Made by a program: the position numbers and the translations under genes | Notes under the pieces: model-generated | Told to the model about the DNA's origin: nothing | Databases searched by the model: none | Seen by the model: the letters and a program-made list of their open reading frames with translations, nothing else | Source: Patescibacteria group bacterium | Lineage (GTDB): Bacteria; Patescibacteria; Paceibacteria; UBA6257; 2-01-FULL-56-20 | Length of the DNA stretch: 64,000 nucleotides | Reading direction: 5' to 3' | Assembly (NCBI GenBank): GCA_018971305.1 | Contig: JAGXBC010000003.1 | Location: 62,001-126,000 of the forward strand | Shown: piece by piece, positions 1 through 10,254 of the stretch | Layout of the letters: the number at the start of each line of letters is the position of its first letter | Position numbering within the stretch: the first letter of the stretch is position 1

Positions 1-2709
1 AACGATAATTTCCACGGAAATATCACGGAAACTGTTCCTGGAACTTTTGATGTTACTGCTTCTAGTGCCGAGACGACGCTTGTCAAATCTTCTGGCTCTC
101 CTACCTTGGATACAAAAATCATTTCTTGGCCTGTAAATTTAAAAAAAGGAGATTCTGTATCTTTAACCTATTCTTTCAAGGCTCCGGATGTGAGTCCGGA
201 ACTCTATAAATTGGGGCCGCTTCAGATCGGCAATTGGAGCGAAGCTCGGCAGTGGCAGGTGGCGGCGGACTCGGTGGCGAACACGGTTATTTTTATCACC
301 TCGCTTGCTTCCACAACCTGGCAGGTTCCTAATGATTGGAACAATACTTCCAACACCATTGAGCTTATTGCCGGCGGCGGTGGTGGTGCTACGAACAGCG
401 GGACTGGCGGCTCGTCAAACCGCGGAGGCGCCGCGGGCGGCGGTGGCGCTTATGCCATGATTACCAATTTTTCCACTTCTACTGGCAATCTCGTCAAAAT
501 TGGAGTTGGTACAGGGGGAGCCGCGCAAGCTACCGGCACTCTTACGTATTTCAACTGGAGCGGCGGTGGCACTACCTCTACTTGCAGTGGAACAACCATG
601 CAATTATGCGCTATGGGCGGCGGCCGGGCTGTAACAGGTAACCCGGGCAGTTTCGGTACCGGAGGCGCGAGCTCAACAAGCGTTGGAACTGTCAAGTATG
701 GCGGTGGTCCTGGTGGCGCTGATGCGTTGAGCAAGACAGCCGGAGCAGGCGGCGGCGGCGCCGGCGGTCCGAGCGGAGACGGCCAAGGCGGTACTAATAC
801 AACTATTGGAACTGGCGGAGCTGGAGATGCCGGTGTCGCTGCTGGCGGTACGGGAGGTTTAACGGGAACCAACCCGGGCGGTACCGGCGGTCCGGGTTCG
901 GAGTGGACTTCCAATCCCGGTGGTGTGAGCGGCGGTTCCGGCGGCGGCGGCGGCGGATCCACGGGCAACTCAAGTACCGGCGGTACCGGAGGTAACTACG
1001 GCGGCGGCGGAGGAGGCGGTAGGAGCTCCGGCGGCGCCGGAGGCGTTGGCCAGCAAGGCATCATAGTCATCACCTATACGCCTTCAACTATTACTATGGC
1101 CGATGGCACGCAACCCGCTAACGTAACCGTTGGCCCTGGCGCGAATGCCACAACGAGCGCGGTTTTTACTTTAGTAACGAACAACAATACTGTTACGAGT
1201 TCCATTACAAGTATTGACGTGAATATCGCGACGACCACCGGCGTTTTCCAGGTGCAGATTGCCGATAACGCCGGGACGACTATTTACGGCTCAAGCACTA
1301 ATCCGGGTTCCACCTCGCTTACGATCAATACGACAAATATGGTTGTTTCCACAACAACTCTTACTTTTCGCACAATGATCAAACCGCTTGACGCGACTTC
1401 CATGCCCACGACTCCAGTGAGCGGCGCGGGCGCGGTGGGCGGTACTTACGTGGTTACCTCCACGCTCCCCGGAACTTTCACCGATAACAAAAGCTGGGAT
1501 CATGCCGGCGCTAACACCACATCTTCCATTATCACCATAGACAACCTTTCGCCGGCGGACGTCACGAACGCTTCCGGCACTGTGGCCAGCAGCAGCGTGG
1601 CTTTTACCTGGAATAATCCAGGTGATACGGATTTTGCGACGACGACCATAGTGCGGGCAACATCATCAATTTCCATAATTCCCACCGAAGGAACATATTA
1701 TACTGTCGGACAAACCCTTAACGCCACAACCACTGTTGTCTGCGTTGTCGCCTCAAGCAGCGCTTCCAATTGCACCGATAGCGGCCTTACTGCCGGCACG
1801 ACATATTACTATATGATTTTTACCGCGGACAATTACCTCAACTATTCTTCGGGGACCGTGCCGACGAACAATCCTTTTACGCCGAGCAATAACCAGCCGC
1901 CGACAGTTTCCGCCGTTTCTTTAAACCACGGCAACGCCATAACTCTGACTCCGAACGCCACGACTTCTTTTGACCTGAACTGGAGCGTTTCCGACCCCGA
2001 CGGATGCGCGAACATTAATACGAACACCGCCACCTCCACGGCTTTCCGCCTCGGCGTCAAATCCACTTGCGCCGTTCCCGGCCCGACAACGAGCAGTTTG
2101 AGTTGCTATCTTTATCTGACGCGGACGACATCCACCTGTTCCGGCACGACAATCAACACTACCGACACCGTGGGAATTTATTACTTCGCCGATTCCACGG
2201 GCAACAATTCTTCCACTTATCCATCCGACCATTGGGAAGCGTTCGCTCTCGCAAGTGATGCCGCGGGCGCCACCTCCAGCGCGACCTCCACCAACGTGGA
2301 CATCAATGTTCTTTCCGCGGTGAACGTCACAACTTCCTCCATTGACTATTCAACGGTTACGGCTTCTTCCACGAGTGCCGAGCAGATTGCCACAACGACG
2401 AATGCCGGCAACTCCACAACCTCCATTCAGCTTTACGCTTTGAGTACGCTCTCGTGTTCCAGCGGCGGCTGCAACGGCACTTCCATCACGACGAGCTCTC
2501 AGCACTACGCGAGCTCAACGGGAGCATCGTTTGATAGTACCGTCGCCCTGACCGATTCCCCGGTTACCCTAACCGGCATTAAACTGAAAACTCCCACAAG
2601 CACCGTAAATGTTTCCCAAGGCACTTTCTGGTTCCTGAACGTTCCGGCCGGAACCGCAACAGGAACTTTCAGCGGCACGAACGTTTTCTCGCCGGCGTGG
2701 AGCCCATAA
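1..2709 (+). CDS. Large secreted repeat surface protein, 5'-truncated by window edge
   Basis: The frame is open from base 1, so the true start and any signal peptide lie upstream; a TTG at 106 is only an internal codon. The visible part runs from a beta-rich segment into a very glycine-rich block (about 390-1060, GGGGG and GGAGG runs), then Ser/Thr-rich beta domains with a fibronectin-like part. It ends in a domain of about 280 residues that is clearly paralogous to the protein at 3244 (shared LTPNATTSF, YYFADSTGNNSST and FWFLNVPAG-like stretches). The composition is typical of extracellular adhesin-like proteins. No enzyme motif is visible. A surface or adhesive role is inferred from composition and from the neighbouring secreted proteins. 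Confidence 0.85.
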   Translation, partial: NDNFHGNITETVPGTFDVTASSAETTLVKSSGSPTLDTKIISWPVNLKKGDSVSLTYSFKAPDVSPELYKLGPLQIGNWSEARQWQVAADSVANTVIFITSLASTTWQVPNDWNNTSNTIELIAGGGGGATNSGTGGSSNRGGAAGGGGAYAMITNFSTSTGNLVKIGVGTGGAAQATGTLTYFNWSGGGTTSTCSGTTMQLCAMGGGRAVTGNPGSFGTGGASSTSVGTVKYGGGPGGADALSKTAGAGGGGAGGPSGDGQGGTNTTIGTGGAGDAGVAAGGTGGLTGTNPGGTGGPGSEWTSNPGGVSGGSGGGGGGSTGNSSTGGTGGNYGGGGGGGRSSGGAGGVGQQGIIVITYTPSTITMADGTQPANVTVGPGANATTSAVFTLVTNNNTVTSSITSIDVNIATTTGVFQVQIADNAGTTIYGSSTNPGSTSLTINTTNMVVSTTTLTFRTMIKPLDATSMPTTPVSGAGAVGGTYVVTSTLPGTFTDNKSWDHAGANTTSSIITIDNLSPADVTNASGTVASSSVAFTWNNPGDTDFATTTIVRATSSISIIPTEGTYYTVGQTLNATTTVVCVVASSSASNCTDSGLTAGTTYYYMIFTADNYLNYSSGTVPTNNPFTPSNNQPPTVSAVSLNHGNAITLTPNATTSFDLNWSVSDPDGCANINTNTATSTAFRLGVKSTCAVPGPTTSSLSCYLYLTRTTSTCSGTTINTTDTVGIYYFADSTGNNSSTYPSDHWEAFALASDAAGATSSATSTNVDINVLSAVNVTTSSIDYSTVTASSTSAEQIATTTNAGNSTTSIQLYALSTLSCSSGGCNGTSITTSSQHYASSTGASFDSTVALTDSPVTLTGIKLKTPTSTVNVSQGTFWFLNVPAGTATGTFSGTNVFSPAWSP

Positions 2710-2715
2710 ATGTAG

Positions 2716-3178
2716 AATTTTCAATTATCAATTTTCAATTTACAATGAATTTTTAATTTTTAACTATTAATGATGAGCAGTAAATATAATTTAGAAGAAC
2801 GAACCGCAAAATTCGGAGAAAACACTATAGAGTTTTGTAAAAGTGTTAAGCAAGACACGATTAGCAGACCAATCATCAGCCAACTTATTAGATCGGCGAC
2901 CAGCATCGGTGCAAATTATTGCGAAGCCAATAACGCCAGCTCAAAAAAGGACTTCAAAAATAAAATATTTATTTGTAAAAAAGAATGTCAAGAAACGAAG
3001 CATTGGTTGCGAATGATTACGCAATGCGCGCCAGAACAAAAAGAAAAAATTGCAGCGCTATGGCAAGAATGCCAAGAATTAACAATGATTTTTCAGAAGA
3101 TTATTTCCTCGTCTAGCTAAATGTGCGGCATTACTCCTAAATAACGGGTTGAAAATTGGAAATTGATCATTGAAAATT
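2716..3178. mobile_element. Inverted-repeat-bounded four-helix-bundle gene cassette
   Basis: Two 30-bp arms, 2716-2745 and 3149-3178, are inverted copies of each other matching at 27 of 30 positions. They enclose a single gene, the four-helix-bundle gene at 2770-3120. The unit is 463 bp and separates two paralogous surface-protein genes. No transposase is present, so mobility would need help in trans. The arms are AT-rich and partly self-repetitive (TCAATT units), so some similarity could come from low complexity. The mobile-element reading is inference. Confidence 0.5.
2770..3120 (+). CDS. Four-helix bundle protein (23S rRNA intervening-sequence-protein family)
   Basis: A 116-residue, wholly helical protein with the family pattern: an N-terminal helix ending in an aromatic/charged stretch, a central SIGANYCEANNA motif at about residues 47-58, then a Lys-rich helix (SKKDF) and a C-terminal helix. 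The family was first found inside intervening sequences of 23S rRNA genes and is very common as stand-alone genes in CPR genomes; its biochemical role is not established. The gene has no clear ribosome-binding site and lies between 30-bp inverted repeats. A second member is at 8901. Confidence 0.85.
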   Translation: MMSSKYNLEERTAKFGENTIEFCKSVKQDTISRPIISQLIRSATSIGANYCEANNASSKKDFKNKIFICKKECQETKHWLRMITQCAPEQKEKIAALWQECQELTMIFQKIISSSS

Positions 3179-3179
3179 G

Positions 3180-3196
3180 CCCCGCCTGCGGCGGGG
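3180..3196. repeat. GC-rich hairpin repeat CCCCGCC-N3-GGCGGGG
   Basis: Seven-base perfect arms (3180-3186 and 3190-3196) around a 3-nt loop, placed directly after the right arm of the four-helix-bundle cassette. Near-identical arms occur at 31359-31375 and 46773-46789, and a shorter form at 31440-31455. No T-run follows, so it is not a normal terminator. Confidence 0.7.
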
Positions 3197-3243
3197 GAGT
3201 TATCCACATCCTTTATAAATCATAATCTGTTATAATAAATCTA

Positions 3244-4209
3244 ATGATGAGTCATAAGAACTCCGGTTTAGCCTATATAGGCGTAGTATTGCTCTCGGCC
3301 GTTTTGATTTTGGCCGTTTTTGCCGGTTTCAGTACTGCTTTCGGGGCAGCTTCAAGCACGGTTTCCACAACGGTAACCGTAGGAAACGCGACGCCGACGG
3401 TTACCTCGGTTTCTTTAAATAATGGTAGTGCGATAGTCCTGACTCCGAATGCCACCACGTCTTTTAATATCAATTATACGGTCTCCGACAATAACGGTTG
3501 CGCTGATATTAATACGAATAATATGACCTCTACGGCTTTTAGGAATGGGGACTCTTCTAATTGTGCGAAACCCAGCCCGACGACCAGCAATACGAGCTGT
3601 TATCTCTTTATATCTTCAACGCGCACCACAAGCACTTGCCAGGCCAGCGTAACTATCAACGTAACCGACACTGTGCAGATCTATTACTTCGCGGATTCCA
3701 CCGGAAACAACTCGTCTACTTTCTCAACCGACCACTGGGAGGCCTATGCGACGGCTCACGATGCTTCTGATGCTAGCAGTAGTGCGACATCCACCTCCGT
3801 CGACATAAATGTTTTAACGGCAGTTAACGTGACGACTTCTTCAATCAACTACAGTTCCGCCGGCAACCTCTCGGCTTCTTCCACGAGCCCTCAACAGAAC
3901 GCAACGACAACCAATGCCGGTAATTCGACAACTTCTCTTCAGCTCTATGCCCTGCAGACGCTCGCAACGGGAACGATATCAATCGCCACCGGTTCTCAAC
4001 ATTATGCTACGACTACAGGACAATCATTTGACGCCGGCAGCGTAGCCTTAACCGACACCCCGGTAACCGCTACGGGTTTCAAGCTCTTAACTCCAACAGC
4101 GACGAATAGCGTCGGCACATCTACCTACTGGTTCCTGAACGTTCCGGCCGGAACGAATCAAGATACTTATACAGGCACTAACGTTTTCTCTCCGAAGTGG
4201 TCACAGTAG
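3244..4209 (+). CDS. Secreted surface protein paralogous to the C-terminus of the upstream protein
   Basis: 321 residues with an N-terminal signal peptide (basic MMSHKN, hydrophobic stretch to about residue 35, then Ala-rich cleavage region). The rest is a Ser/Thr/Asn-rich beta domain homologous to the last 280 residues of the protein ending at 2709, including the end FSPKWSQ versus FSPAWSP. Four cysteines sit in the DNNGCADIN and TSNTSCYLF parts. A TATAAT box at 3231-3236 lies 7 nt before the ATG with no Shine-Dalgarno, which suggests a leaderless mRNA. It probably arose by domain duplication, later split by the four-helix-bundle cassette. The function is unknown; surface location is inferred. 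Confidence 0.85.
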   Translation: MMSHKNSGLAYIGVVLLSAVLILAVFAGFSTAFGAASSTVSTTVTVGNATPTVTSVSLNNGSAIVLTPNATTSFNINYTVSDNNGCADINTNNMTSTAFRNGDSSNCAKPSPTTSNTSCYLFISSTRTTSTCQASVTINVTDTVQIYYFADSTGNNSSTFSTDHWEAYATAHDASDASSSATSTSVDINVLTAVNVTTSSINYSSAGNLSASSTSPQQNATTTNAGNSTTSLQLYALQTLATGTISIATGSQHYATTTGQSFDAGSVALTDTPVTATGFKLLTPTATNSVGTSTYWFLNVPAGTNQDTYTGTNVFSPKWSQ

Positions 4210-4331
4210 TTATGTCTCATAGAATTCTTTTTGGAATATAATAAGTTTCAATTTGAAAATGGATCATGATAAAATTGAATAATCAATAGGACTTCGGTAC
4301 TACCAATGACTTACTCTCTGTTTTGGTTAGA

Positions 4332-6861
4332 ATGAAAAACTTGTTGCTGATAGTGTTTGTTTTGGTGATAGCAATAATAGTATTAGTTCCCCAGTCCAAA
4401 GCTGCAGCAGTCCTAATTCCTAATCAACCCAATATCGGTAGTCTGTTGGGATCTGGAACCGTTGTCAGTCAGCCCATCGGCGCAGGTTTTTTCGGATACA
4501 ATCAGCGGTCTTGATTTTAATATAGTAAATCTAAATGGTCTTATAGCCTCTTGGTTCAAGGTTGATCTTTGTACATATCCATCCAGTTCACCTAGTAATG
4601 ATTGTGGGCAAGAAAATCAGATTGGCATTACCGAAGGCCTTACGCCAGTAGGTGTTGGCATACGCCATGTTAGTTTTAATCAACCAATTACTATAAATCC
4701 TAATGATTTTGTAGTTTTGCGCTATTGCGCTGCCTTTAATAATACTACTTATGATTGTGTGGGATCTGGCAACGGCACCTTTACTTTTTCGGGGATCACC
4801 AGCACCAATCCTGGTTGGTATCCATGGCCGCAGTATTTATATGTGGTTTGGCAGCATGCGTCTCTATCTAATTTACAGCAATTTGAATCTGATGGAGTGA
4901 CTGTTATTCCATCTGGGGGCGCTATTCCAGAAAATACTGTGGTTCTGGCTGCAAATGTTGTGGGTGCGGCAGACAATACGGTACAACTACAGGTTGAAGT
5001 GGAACCAAATAATATTCCATTTTCTGGGATTCCAACCTTAAGCAGCTCCTTTGTTCTTTCTGGGGATATTACAACGATAACCGTGCCTAATATTCTAGAT
5101 GGTCAATATCATTGGCAAGCTCGCGCAGTGGATTCTGAAGGAAATACGTCGCCCTGGAGTTCGGGCAGTAATTTTGTTATTGATACCATGCCTCCGACAA
5201 TATCTTATAATCGGCCATCTCCATATTATATAATTAACACATCCGCCATATTTTCTTTTTATGCAAATGATAATGGAGGAACCGGAATTAATGATCTTTC
5301 AGCATTGCTTGATGGGAAATTATTCGACTTTGGTCCTACCGTCGGATCTGTTTTAAACCTTGATCTTTCTGTTGGTACGCACACTATTATTATCAAAGCG
5401 AAGGATTATGCGGGCAATATTACTACGTCCGATACGCTTACATATACTGTGCCAGCAGCAATGGTTGCCAATGGATCTCAGCTAACCGATCAATCTTATA
5501 TAGGTGGTACCATAGGAACTTCAAATGGAATTGTTGCGCAACCCATCGGTGCAGGATTCTCAGATACCGTCAGCGGACTTGATTTCTATGTACCAAGCCT
5601 GAACAACCTTATAGCCTCTTGGTTCAAGGTTGATCTTTGTACATATCCATCCAGTTCACCTAGTAATGATTGTGGGCAAGAAAATCAGATCGGCATTACC
5701 GAAGGTCGTGTGTCCGTTGGCACTGGTATTCGACACGTCAGTTTTACTCAGCCGCTTAATATTTCACCTGACAACTTTGTTATTTTGAGGTACTGCGCTG
5801 CCTTCAATGATATAAATTACAGTTGCATACCCAGTGGCAATGGTAGTTTTACTTTCGGTGGTGTTACCAGCACCAATCCTGGTTGGTATCCATGGTCGCA
5901 GTATTTATATATCAAATGGCAGCACACTACGATAAATGGTTTGGCACAATATGAAGCAGATGGCATAACACCGCTTGGAACTAGCGCAACAAACACAATA
6001 GTGTTGTCCGGAAATGTTGTCGGTTCTATTGATCCAGTTCAACTCCAAGTTGAAATAGAGCCAAGTGGTGCCGCTTTTATTGATCAACTCACGGCAAGTA
6101 GTTCGTTTGTTTCATCTGGGAGTACTGCCACCATTACGATATCTGATGTGGCTGATGGGGATTATCATTGGCAAGCTCGTGCGATGGATTCGGGGGGAAT
6201 TGCATCTCCTTGGTTGCCATTTAGTGCCGTGCCAACAAACACAGACTTTGTTATAGATACGACTCCACCTGTAATTGCACACACCGCTATCGAACCCCAG
6301 TACATTCTTAATGGCACTCCACTACAGTTTCAATTTTCTGCAACGGATAATGGTGGTGTTGGACTTTCAAATCTTGTAGCCACACTAGACGGTGTTGAAT
6401 TTTCGTCGGGAGATTTTATAAATTTTACTCAAGTCGGTGTACACACAATTATAATTACTGCAAAAGATGCTGTCGGAAATATTTCTACATCAACTAATAC
6501 TTATGATGTGGCTTATAATTTCGGAGGATTTCTCCCTCCAATACAAACTGATGGTAGTGGCGTGTATAAGTTGAAGAGGTCTTTAGCTGTTAAATTCCAA
6601 CTCACAGATGCCAATGGTCAATATGTAGACAATGCGGTTGCACGTTTATTAGTGACAAAAGTAGAAGACGGTATTTTAGGAACTGTTCCGATAGAATTAT
6701 CAACATCTACTACGGACATCGGCGGATTATTCAAATACGACCCAATTAGTAATCAGTATGTTTACAGGTTAGACACCGGATCTTTAACCACTGGGACATG
6801 GCAATTGACAGCAGTACTAGACGATGGCACGAGTTACTCTATATTAATATCATTAAGGTAA
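4332..6861 (+). CDS. Secreted tandem-repeat protein with PxKF-type C-terminal domain; frameshifted at a T6 run
   Basis: The ATG at 4332 opens a signal peptide (MKNLLLIVFVLVIAIIVL, then Ala-rich site). The frame stops at 4514 but continues in the +1 frame after the T-run 4487-4492: the first repeat reads ...QPIGAGF then SDTISGLDF, matching the second repeat QPIGAGF-SDTVSGLDF. Two repeats of about 350 residues each follow (WFKVDLCTYPSSSPSNDC, an Ig-like HWQARA segment, then DTMPPTI/DTTPPVI segments). The protein ends in a domain of about 115 residues resembling the PxKF family (AVKFQLTDANGQYVDN). Removing one T restores one protein of about 842 residues. A sequencing error, a real mutation or slippage are all possible. 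Confidence 0.8.
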
Positions 6862-6882
6862 TATTTTTTAAATAATTTCTAT

Positions 6883-6907
6883 AAAAAGGGGACAGCCCCC
6901 TTTTTTT
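6883..6907 (+). terminator. Rho-independent terminator after the PxKF surface protein
   Basis: Stem AAAAAGGGG/CCCCTTTTT with a 5-nt loop, followed by a T-run, 22 nt after the stop at 6861. Confidence 0.85.
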
Positions 6908-6969
6908 GATTTCCCCAGGAGATTTTGTATAATAATTACATCAATATTGTATAATATTAAGGATACTAA

Positions 6970-7887
6970 ATGGCCAAACATTCAATTATCTGGCCGGTTA
7001 TTGCCGCTGTTTTTATTCTCGCCGCGGCGATTTTTTCGTTGCCGCAAGGAGCCATCGCGGCTTTCGGAGTTTCGCCTCCGTTTGTGAATTCCGACCACCT
7101 TGTTGCCGGAGCGCAATATATCCAAACGGTTTATTTGGTACAGGATCAGCCGGATCAGGATTTAAGAATTAAAGCAACGCTCAACGTACCTGATAAGATC
7201 AAACCCTGGATAAAAATAGACAAGGGCTTGGACTTTATTATTCCTAAAGGCGTTCGCCAATTTCCGATTCAGATAGAGGTTGATGTTCCAAAAAGCGAGA
7301 TTCGCGGTCAGTATAGCGGCAACCTGGTCATAGTGAGCGAGCCTGCGCAATCGGGACAGGTAACCATCGCTTTGGGAGCCAATATCGCCATCAACCTTAC
7401 GATCGGCACCGATATTTTTGAACAATATTCCGTGCAGGCTATCAAGCCTTTGGACGTGGAGGAAGGTTGGAATCCCCGAGTTGATGTTAAATTCAAAAAT
7501 GACGGTAATATTCCGGAAAGTTTTGATGGCGCAACCTTTGAATTGATAGATAAATTCGGCGGTACGCGCTTGGCTTATACTCAAAAAACCACGGGTTTTC
7601 CCGAGACGCCGCCGTTCAGCATTAAGGAATATGTTGTTGAGTTTCCCATGGAATTTCATCTTGGTCTTGGTCAATATTGGGCTGACGTAAATTTTTATAA
7701 GGGAGGTAAAATTATCGGCCACGAGAAAACGGTGTTCAATGTTCTACCTGCTGGCTCAATTTCCGGTCCAACGGCGCAAGTATTGAATTTCTTGAAAAAC
7801 GCTTGGGTTTATTATTCCGCTATCGGTATTGTCCTTGCTCTAATGATATTTTTCTTCTTTTTCAAACGGAAGCGTCATCATAGATAA
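6970..7887 (+). CDS. Membrane-anchored Ig-like surface protein (DUF916-like)
   Basis: 305 residues: signal peptide (about 1-31), extracellular beta-sandwich region, then a single C-terminal membrane helix (about 278-298) followed by the basic tail KRKRHHR. The order, with motifs such as FGVSPPFVNSDHLVAGAQY, RGQYSGNLVIV and FKNDGNIPESFDG, resembles DUF916/WxL-associated cell-wall proteins of Gram-positive bacteria; this is family-level resemblance judged by eye. TATAAT-like boxes at 6928 and 6950 precede it. It is 17 nt upstream of the dockerin-bearing gene and is probably co-transcribed. A role as a wall-facing adaptor is inferred. Confidence 0.8.
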   Translation: MAKHSIIWPVIAAVFILAAAIFSLPQGAIAAFGVSPPFVNSDHLVAGAQYIQTVYLVQDQPDQDLRIKATLNVPDKIKPWIKIDKGLDFIIPKGVRQFPIQIEVDVPKSEIRGQYSGNLVIVSEPAQSGQVTIALGANIAINLTIGTDIFEQYSVQAIKPLDVEEGWNPRVDVKFKNDGNIPESFDGATFELIDKFGGTRLAYTQKTTGFPETPPFSIKEYVVEFPMEFHLGLGQYWADVNFYKGGKIIGHEKTVFNVLPAGSISGPTAQVLNFLKNAWVYYSAIGIVLALMIFFFFFKRKRHHR

Positions 7888-7904
7888 AAAAGTTATCCAA
7901 CGGG

Positions 7905-8861
7905 ATGAAATGGAAAAAAATATTTTCGGTCTCCATCTTGGGGTTAATCGCCGTCATTGTTTGGTATGGTAAATTTTCAATTGCTAGGTCTGCGAGCGTA
8001 AGCGTCCCCACGGAAGTCGTAACAACTCCCGCGGTAGTCAGGTTAACCCAGGATTATTTCAGGTGGTATGAAAATATTGATGCTCTGACCCCCTCAAGCA
8101 CATTGGCTGCGGAGAATACGTCTACCAGCGTCCCCGATTCAGGAACCGTCTTGCGGTTAAGGATGAATATTATTGACGGCAACGTGGATTTGCCGACGGG
8201 TACGGAATTCAAACTCCAATACGCCAATTCCACCTCTGGCCCCTGGACAGACTTGTCTACCTCAACTTCCTGGATATTTTTTAACAATCCCTCAGTTGCC
8301 GACGGGCAGATTATCCTAACGACAGTTTTGAGCAATTCCAACACGGGTGAAAGTTATAACGAATCAAATCCGTCGGCTTCCACTCCGAATACTGTCGTGC
8401 AGGGCCAAAGAGGCGAGTGGGACTGGGTGATTGAAAATAATTCCGCGGATACGGCAAGCAACTGGTTTTTCCGGATGATATATTCTTCAAGCACGGTGCT
8501 TGACTCTTACAACAGGTATCCCAAATTAACTGCCGTGCCCGTGGTCACTCCACCGCCGTCTTCGGGCGGAGGGGGCGGTTCAACCGGTGTTGGTGGGGGA
8601 CAGACGACTCCTCCACCGCCTTATGTTCCGCCGGGCAATCAAACGACAACGCCACCGCTGCCGATACCGCCGCCGCTTTTGCCTCCGCCCATACAGGCCG
8701 TGGATTTTAATGGTGATAACCGAGTGAATATCATTGATCTTTCTATTCTTCTTTATTATTACAACAAAACCGGGCCGCAAATAACGCGCTACGATTTAAA
8801 CAGGGATTTGGCGGTAGATTTCCCGGACGTATCAATAATGATGTTTTATTGGACTAGCTAG
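7905..8861 (+). CDS. Secreted protein with C-terminal type I dockerin domain
   Basis: 318 residues: signal peptide (about 1-30), an N-terminal domain common in CPR secreted proteins (DYFRWYENIDAL...AAENT...VLRLRMNI, about 48-190), a Pro/Gly-rich linker (about 200-263), then a dockerin with two calcium loops: DFNGDNRVNIIDLSIL and DLNRDLAVDFPDVSIM, each with D-x-N-x-D-x-x-V-x-x-x-D. Dockerins bind cohesin domains through calcium-stabilised helices. Two cohesin-like proteins are encoded at 9259 and 10971, so this protein is a plausible partner for them. The ligand of its N-terminal domain is unknown. Confidence 0.85.
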   Translation: MKWKKIFSVSILGLIAVIVWYGKFSIARSASVSVPTEVVTTPAVVRLTQDYFRWYENIDALTPSSTLAAENTSTSVPDSGTVLRLRMNIIDGNVDLPTGTEFKLQYANSTSGPWTDLSTSTSWIFFNNPSVADGQIILTTVLSNSNTGESYNESNPSASTPNTVVQGQRGEWDWVIENNSADTASNWFFRMIYSSSTVLDSYNRYPKLTAVPVVTPPPSSGGGGGSTGVGGGQTTPPPPYVPPGNQTTTPPLPIPPPLLPPPIQAVDFNGDNRVNIIDLSILLYYYNKTGPQITRYDLNRDLAVDFPDVSIMMFYWTS

Positions 8862-8865
8862 TAAT

Positions 8866-8897
8866 AGAAAATAGAATCTAGAAAATAGAAAGTAGAA
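8866..8897. repeat. Left arm of AT-rich inverted repeat (AGAAARTAGAA family)
   Basis: A 32-bp unit built of AGAAAATAGAA words. It matches, in inverted orientation, 30 of 32 positions of 10214-10245. Related units occur at 9318-9351, inside the next gene's signal-peptide codons, and at 10172-10204. Together they bracket the four-helix-bundle gene and the cohesin-like gene. Confidence 0.7.
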
Positions 8898-8900
8898 GGA

Positions 8901-9248
8901 ATGAGCAAAACGAAATCATTTAAAGATCTAATTGTTTGGCAAAAAGCTCGCGATTTGGCGGTGATTGTCTACGAACTCACCGAAAAATTTCCCAGATCAG
9001 AACTGTACGGACTAACAAGCCAAATGAGGAGAGCAGCTATTTCCATATCTTCCAACATCGCAGAAAGTTATCACCGTTTTCATAGTAAGGAGAAAAATCA
9101 GTTTTTAGCCATAGCTTTTGGTTCCGGCTCGGAACTAGAAAGCCAAATGGAAATCTCCAAGGTTTTATTCCCACACTTAAATTATAAAGGAGCAGGGGAG
9201 CTTCTTGGCGATGTGATGAAAATTCTAAACAATTTTTTATCCAAATAA
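8901..9248 (+). CDS. Four-helix bundle protein (23S rRNA intervening-sequence-protein family)
   Basis: 115 residues with the typical opening FKDLIVWQKARDLAVIVYELTEKFP, then GLTSQMRRAAISISSNIAE (about residues 37-55), which are hallmark motifs of the family, and two further helices ending NNFL. It is the canonical form, more typical than the copy at 2770. The ATG at 8901 lies directly after the AT-rich repeat arm ending at 8897, so the cassette supplies the upstream region. The stop is 10 nt before the cohesin-like gene. The molecular role of this family is unknown. Confidence 0.9.
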   Translation: MSKTKSFKDLIVWQKARDLAVIVYELTEKFPRSELYGLTSQMRRAAISISSNIAESYHRFHSKEKNQFLAIAFGSGSELESQMEISKVLFPHLNYKGAGELLGDVMKILNNFLSK

Positions 9249-9258
9249 ATATAAAACA

Positions 9259-10171
<913 letters not shown>

Positions 10172-10194
<23 letters not shown>

Positions 10195-10246
10195 AAAATA
10201 GAATCAAAAATTAATTCTACTTTCTATTTTCTAAATTCTACTTTCT
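10172..10246. repeat. Gene-less inverted repeat pair of the AGAAARTAGAA family
   Basis: Arms 10172-10204 and 10214-10246 are inverted copies matching at 27 of 33 positions, with a 9-nt spacer and no gene between. The right arm is nearly the inverse of 8866-8897 (30 of 32). It looks like an empty or miniature version of the repeat that flanks the four-helix-bundle gene. Confidence 0.65.
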
Positions 10247-10254
10247 AAATTATT

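Noticed and set aside
450..968. 172-residue proline-rich frame on the minus strand
   Set aside because: It is the antisense of the glycine-rich block (GGC/GGT codons read back as proline codons); no start signal and no plausible protein.
4462..4500. Separate start for the 799-residue frame at 4462
   Set aside because: The preceding short frame supplies the signal peptide and the same repeat in another frame, so one frameshifted gene explains both.
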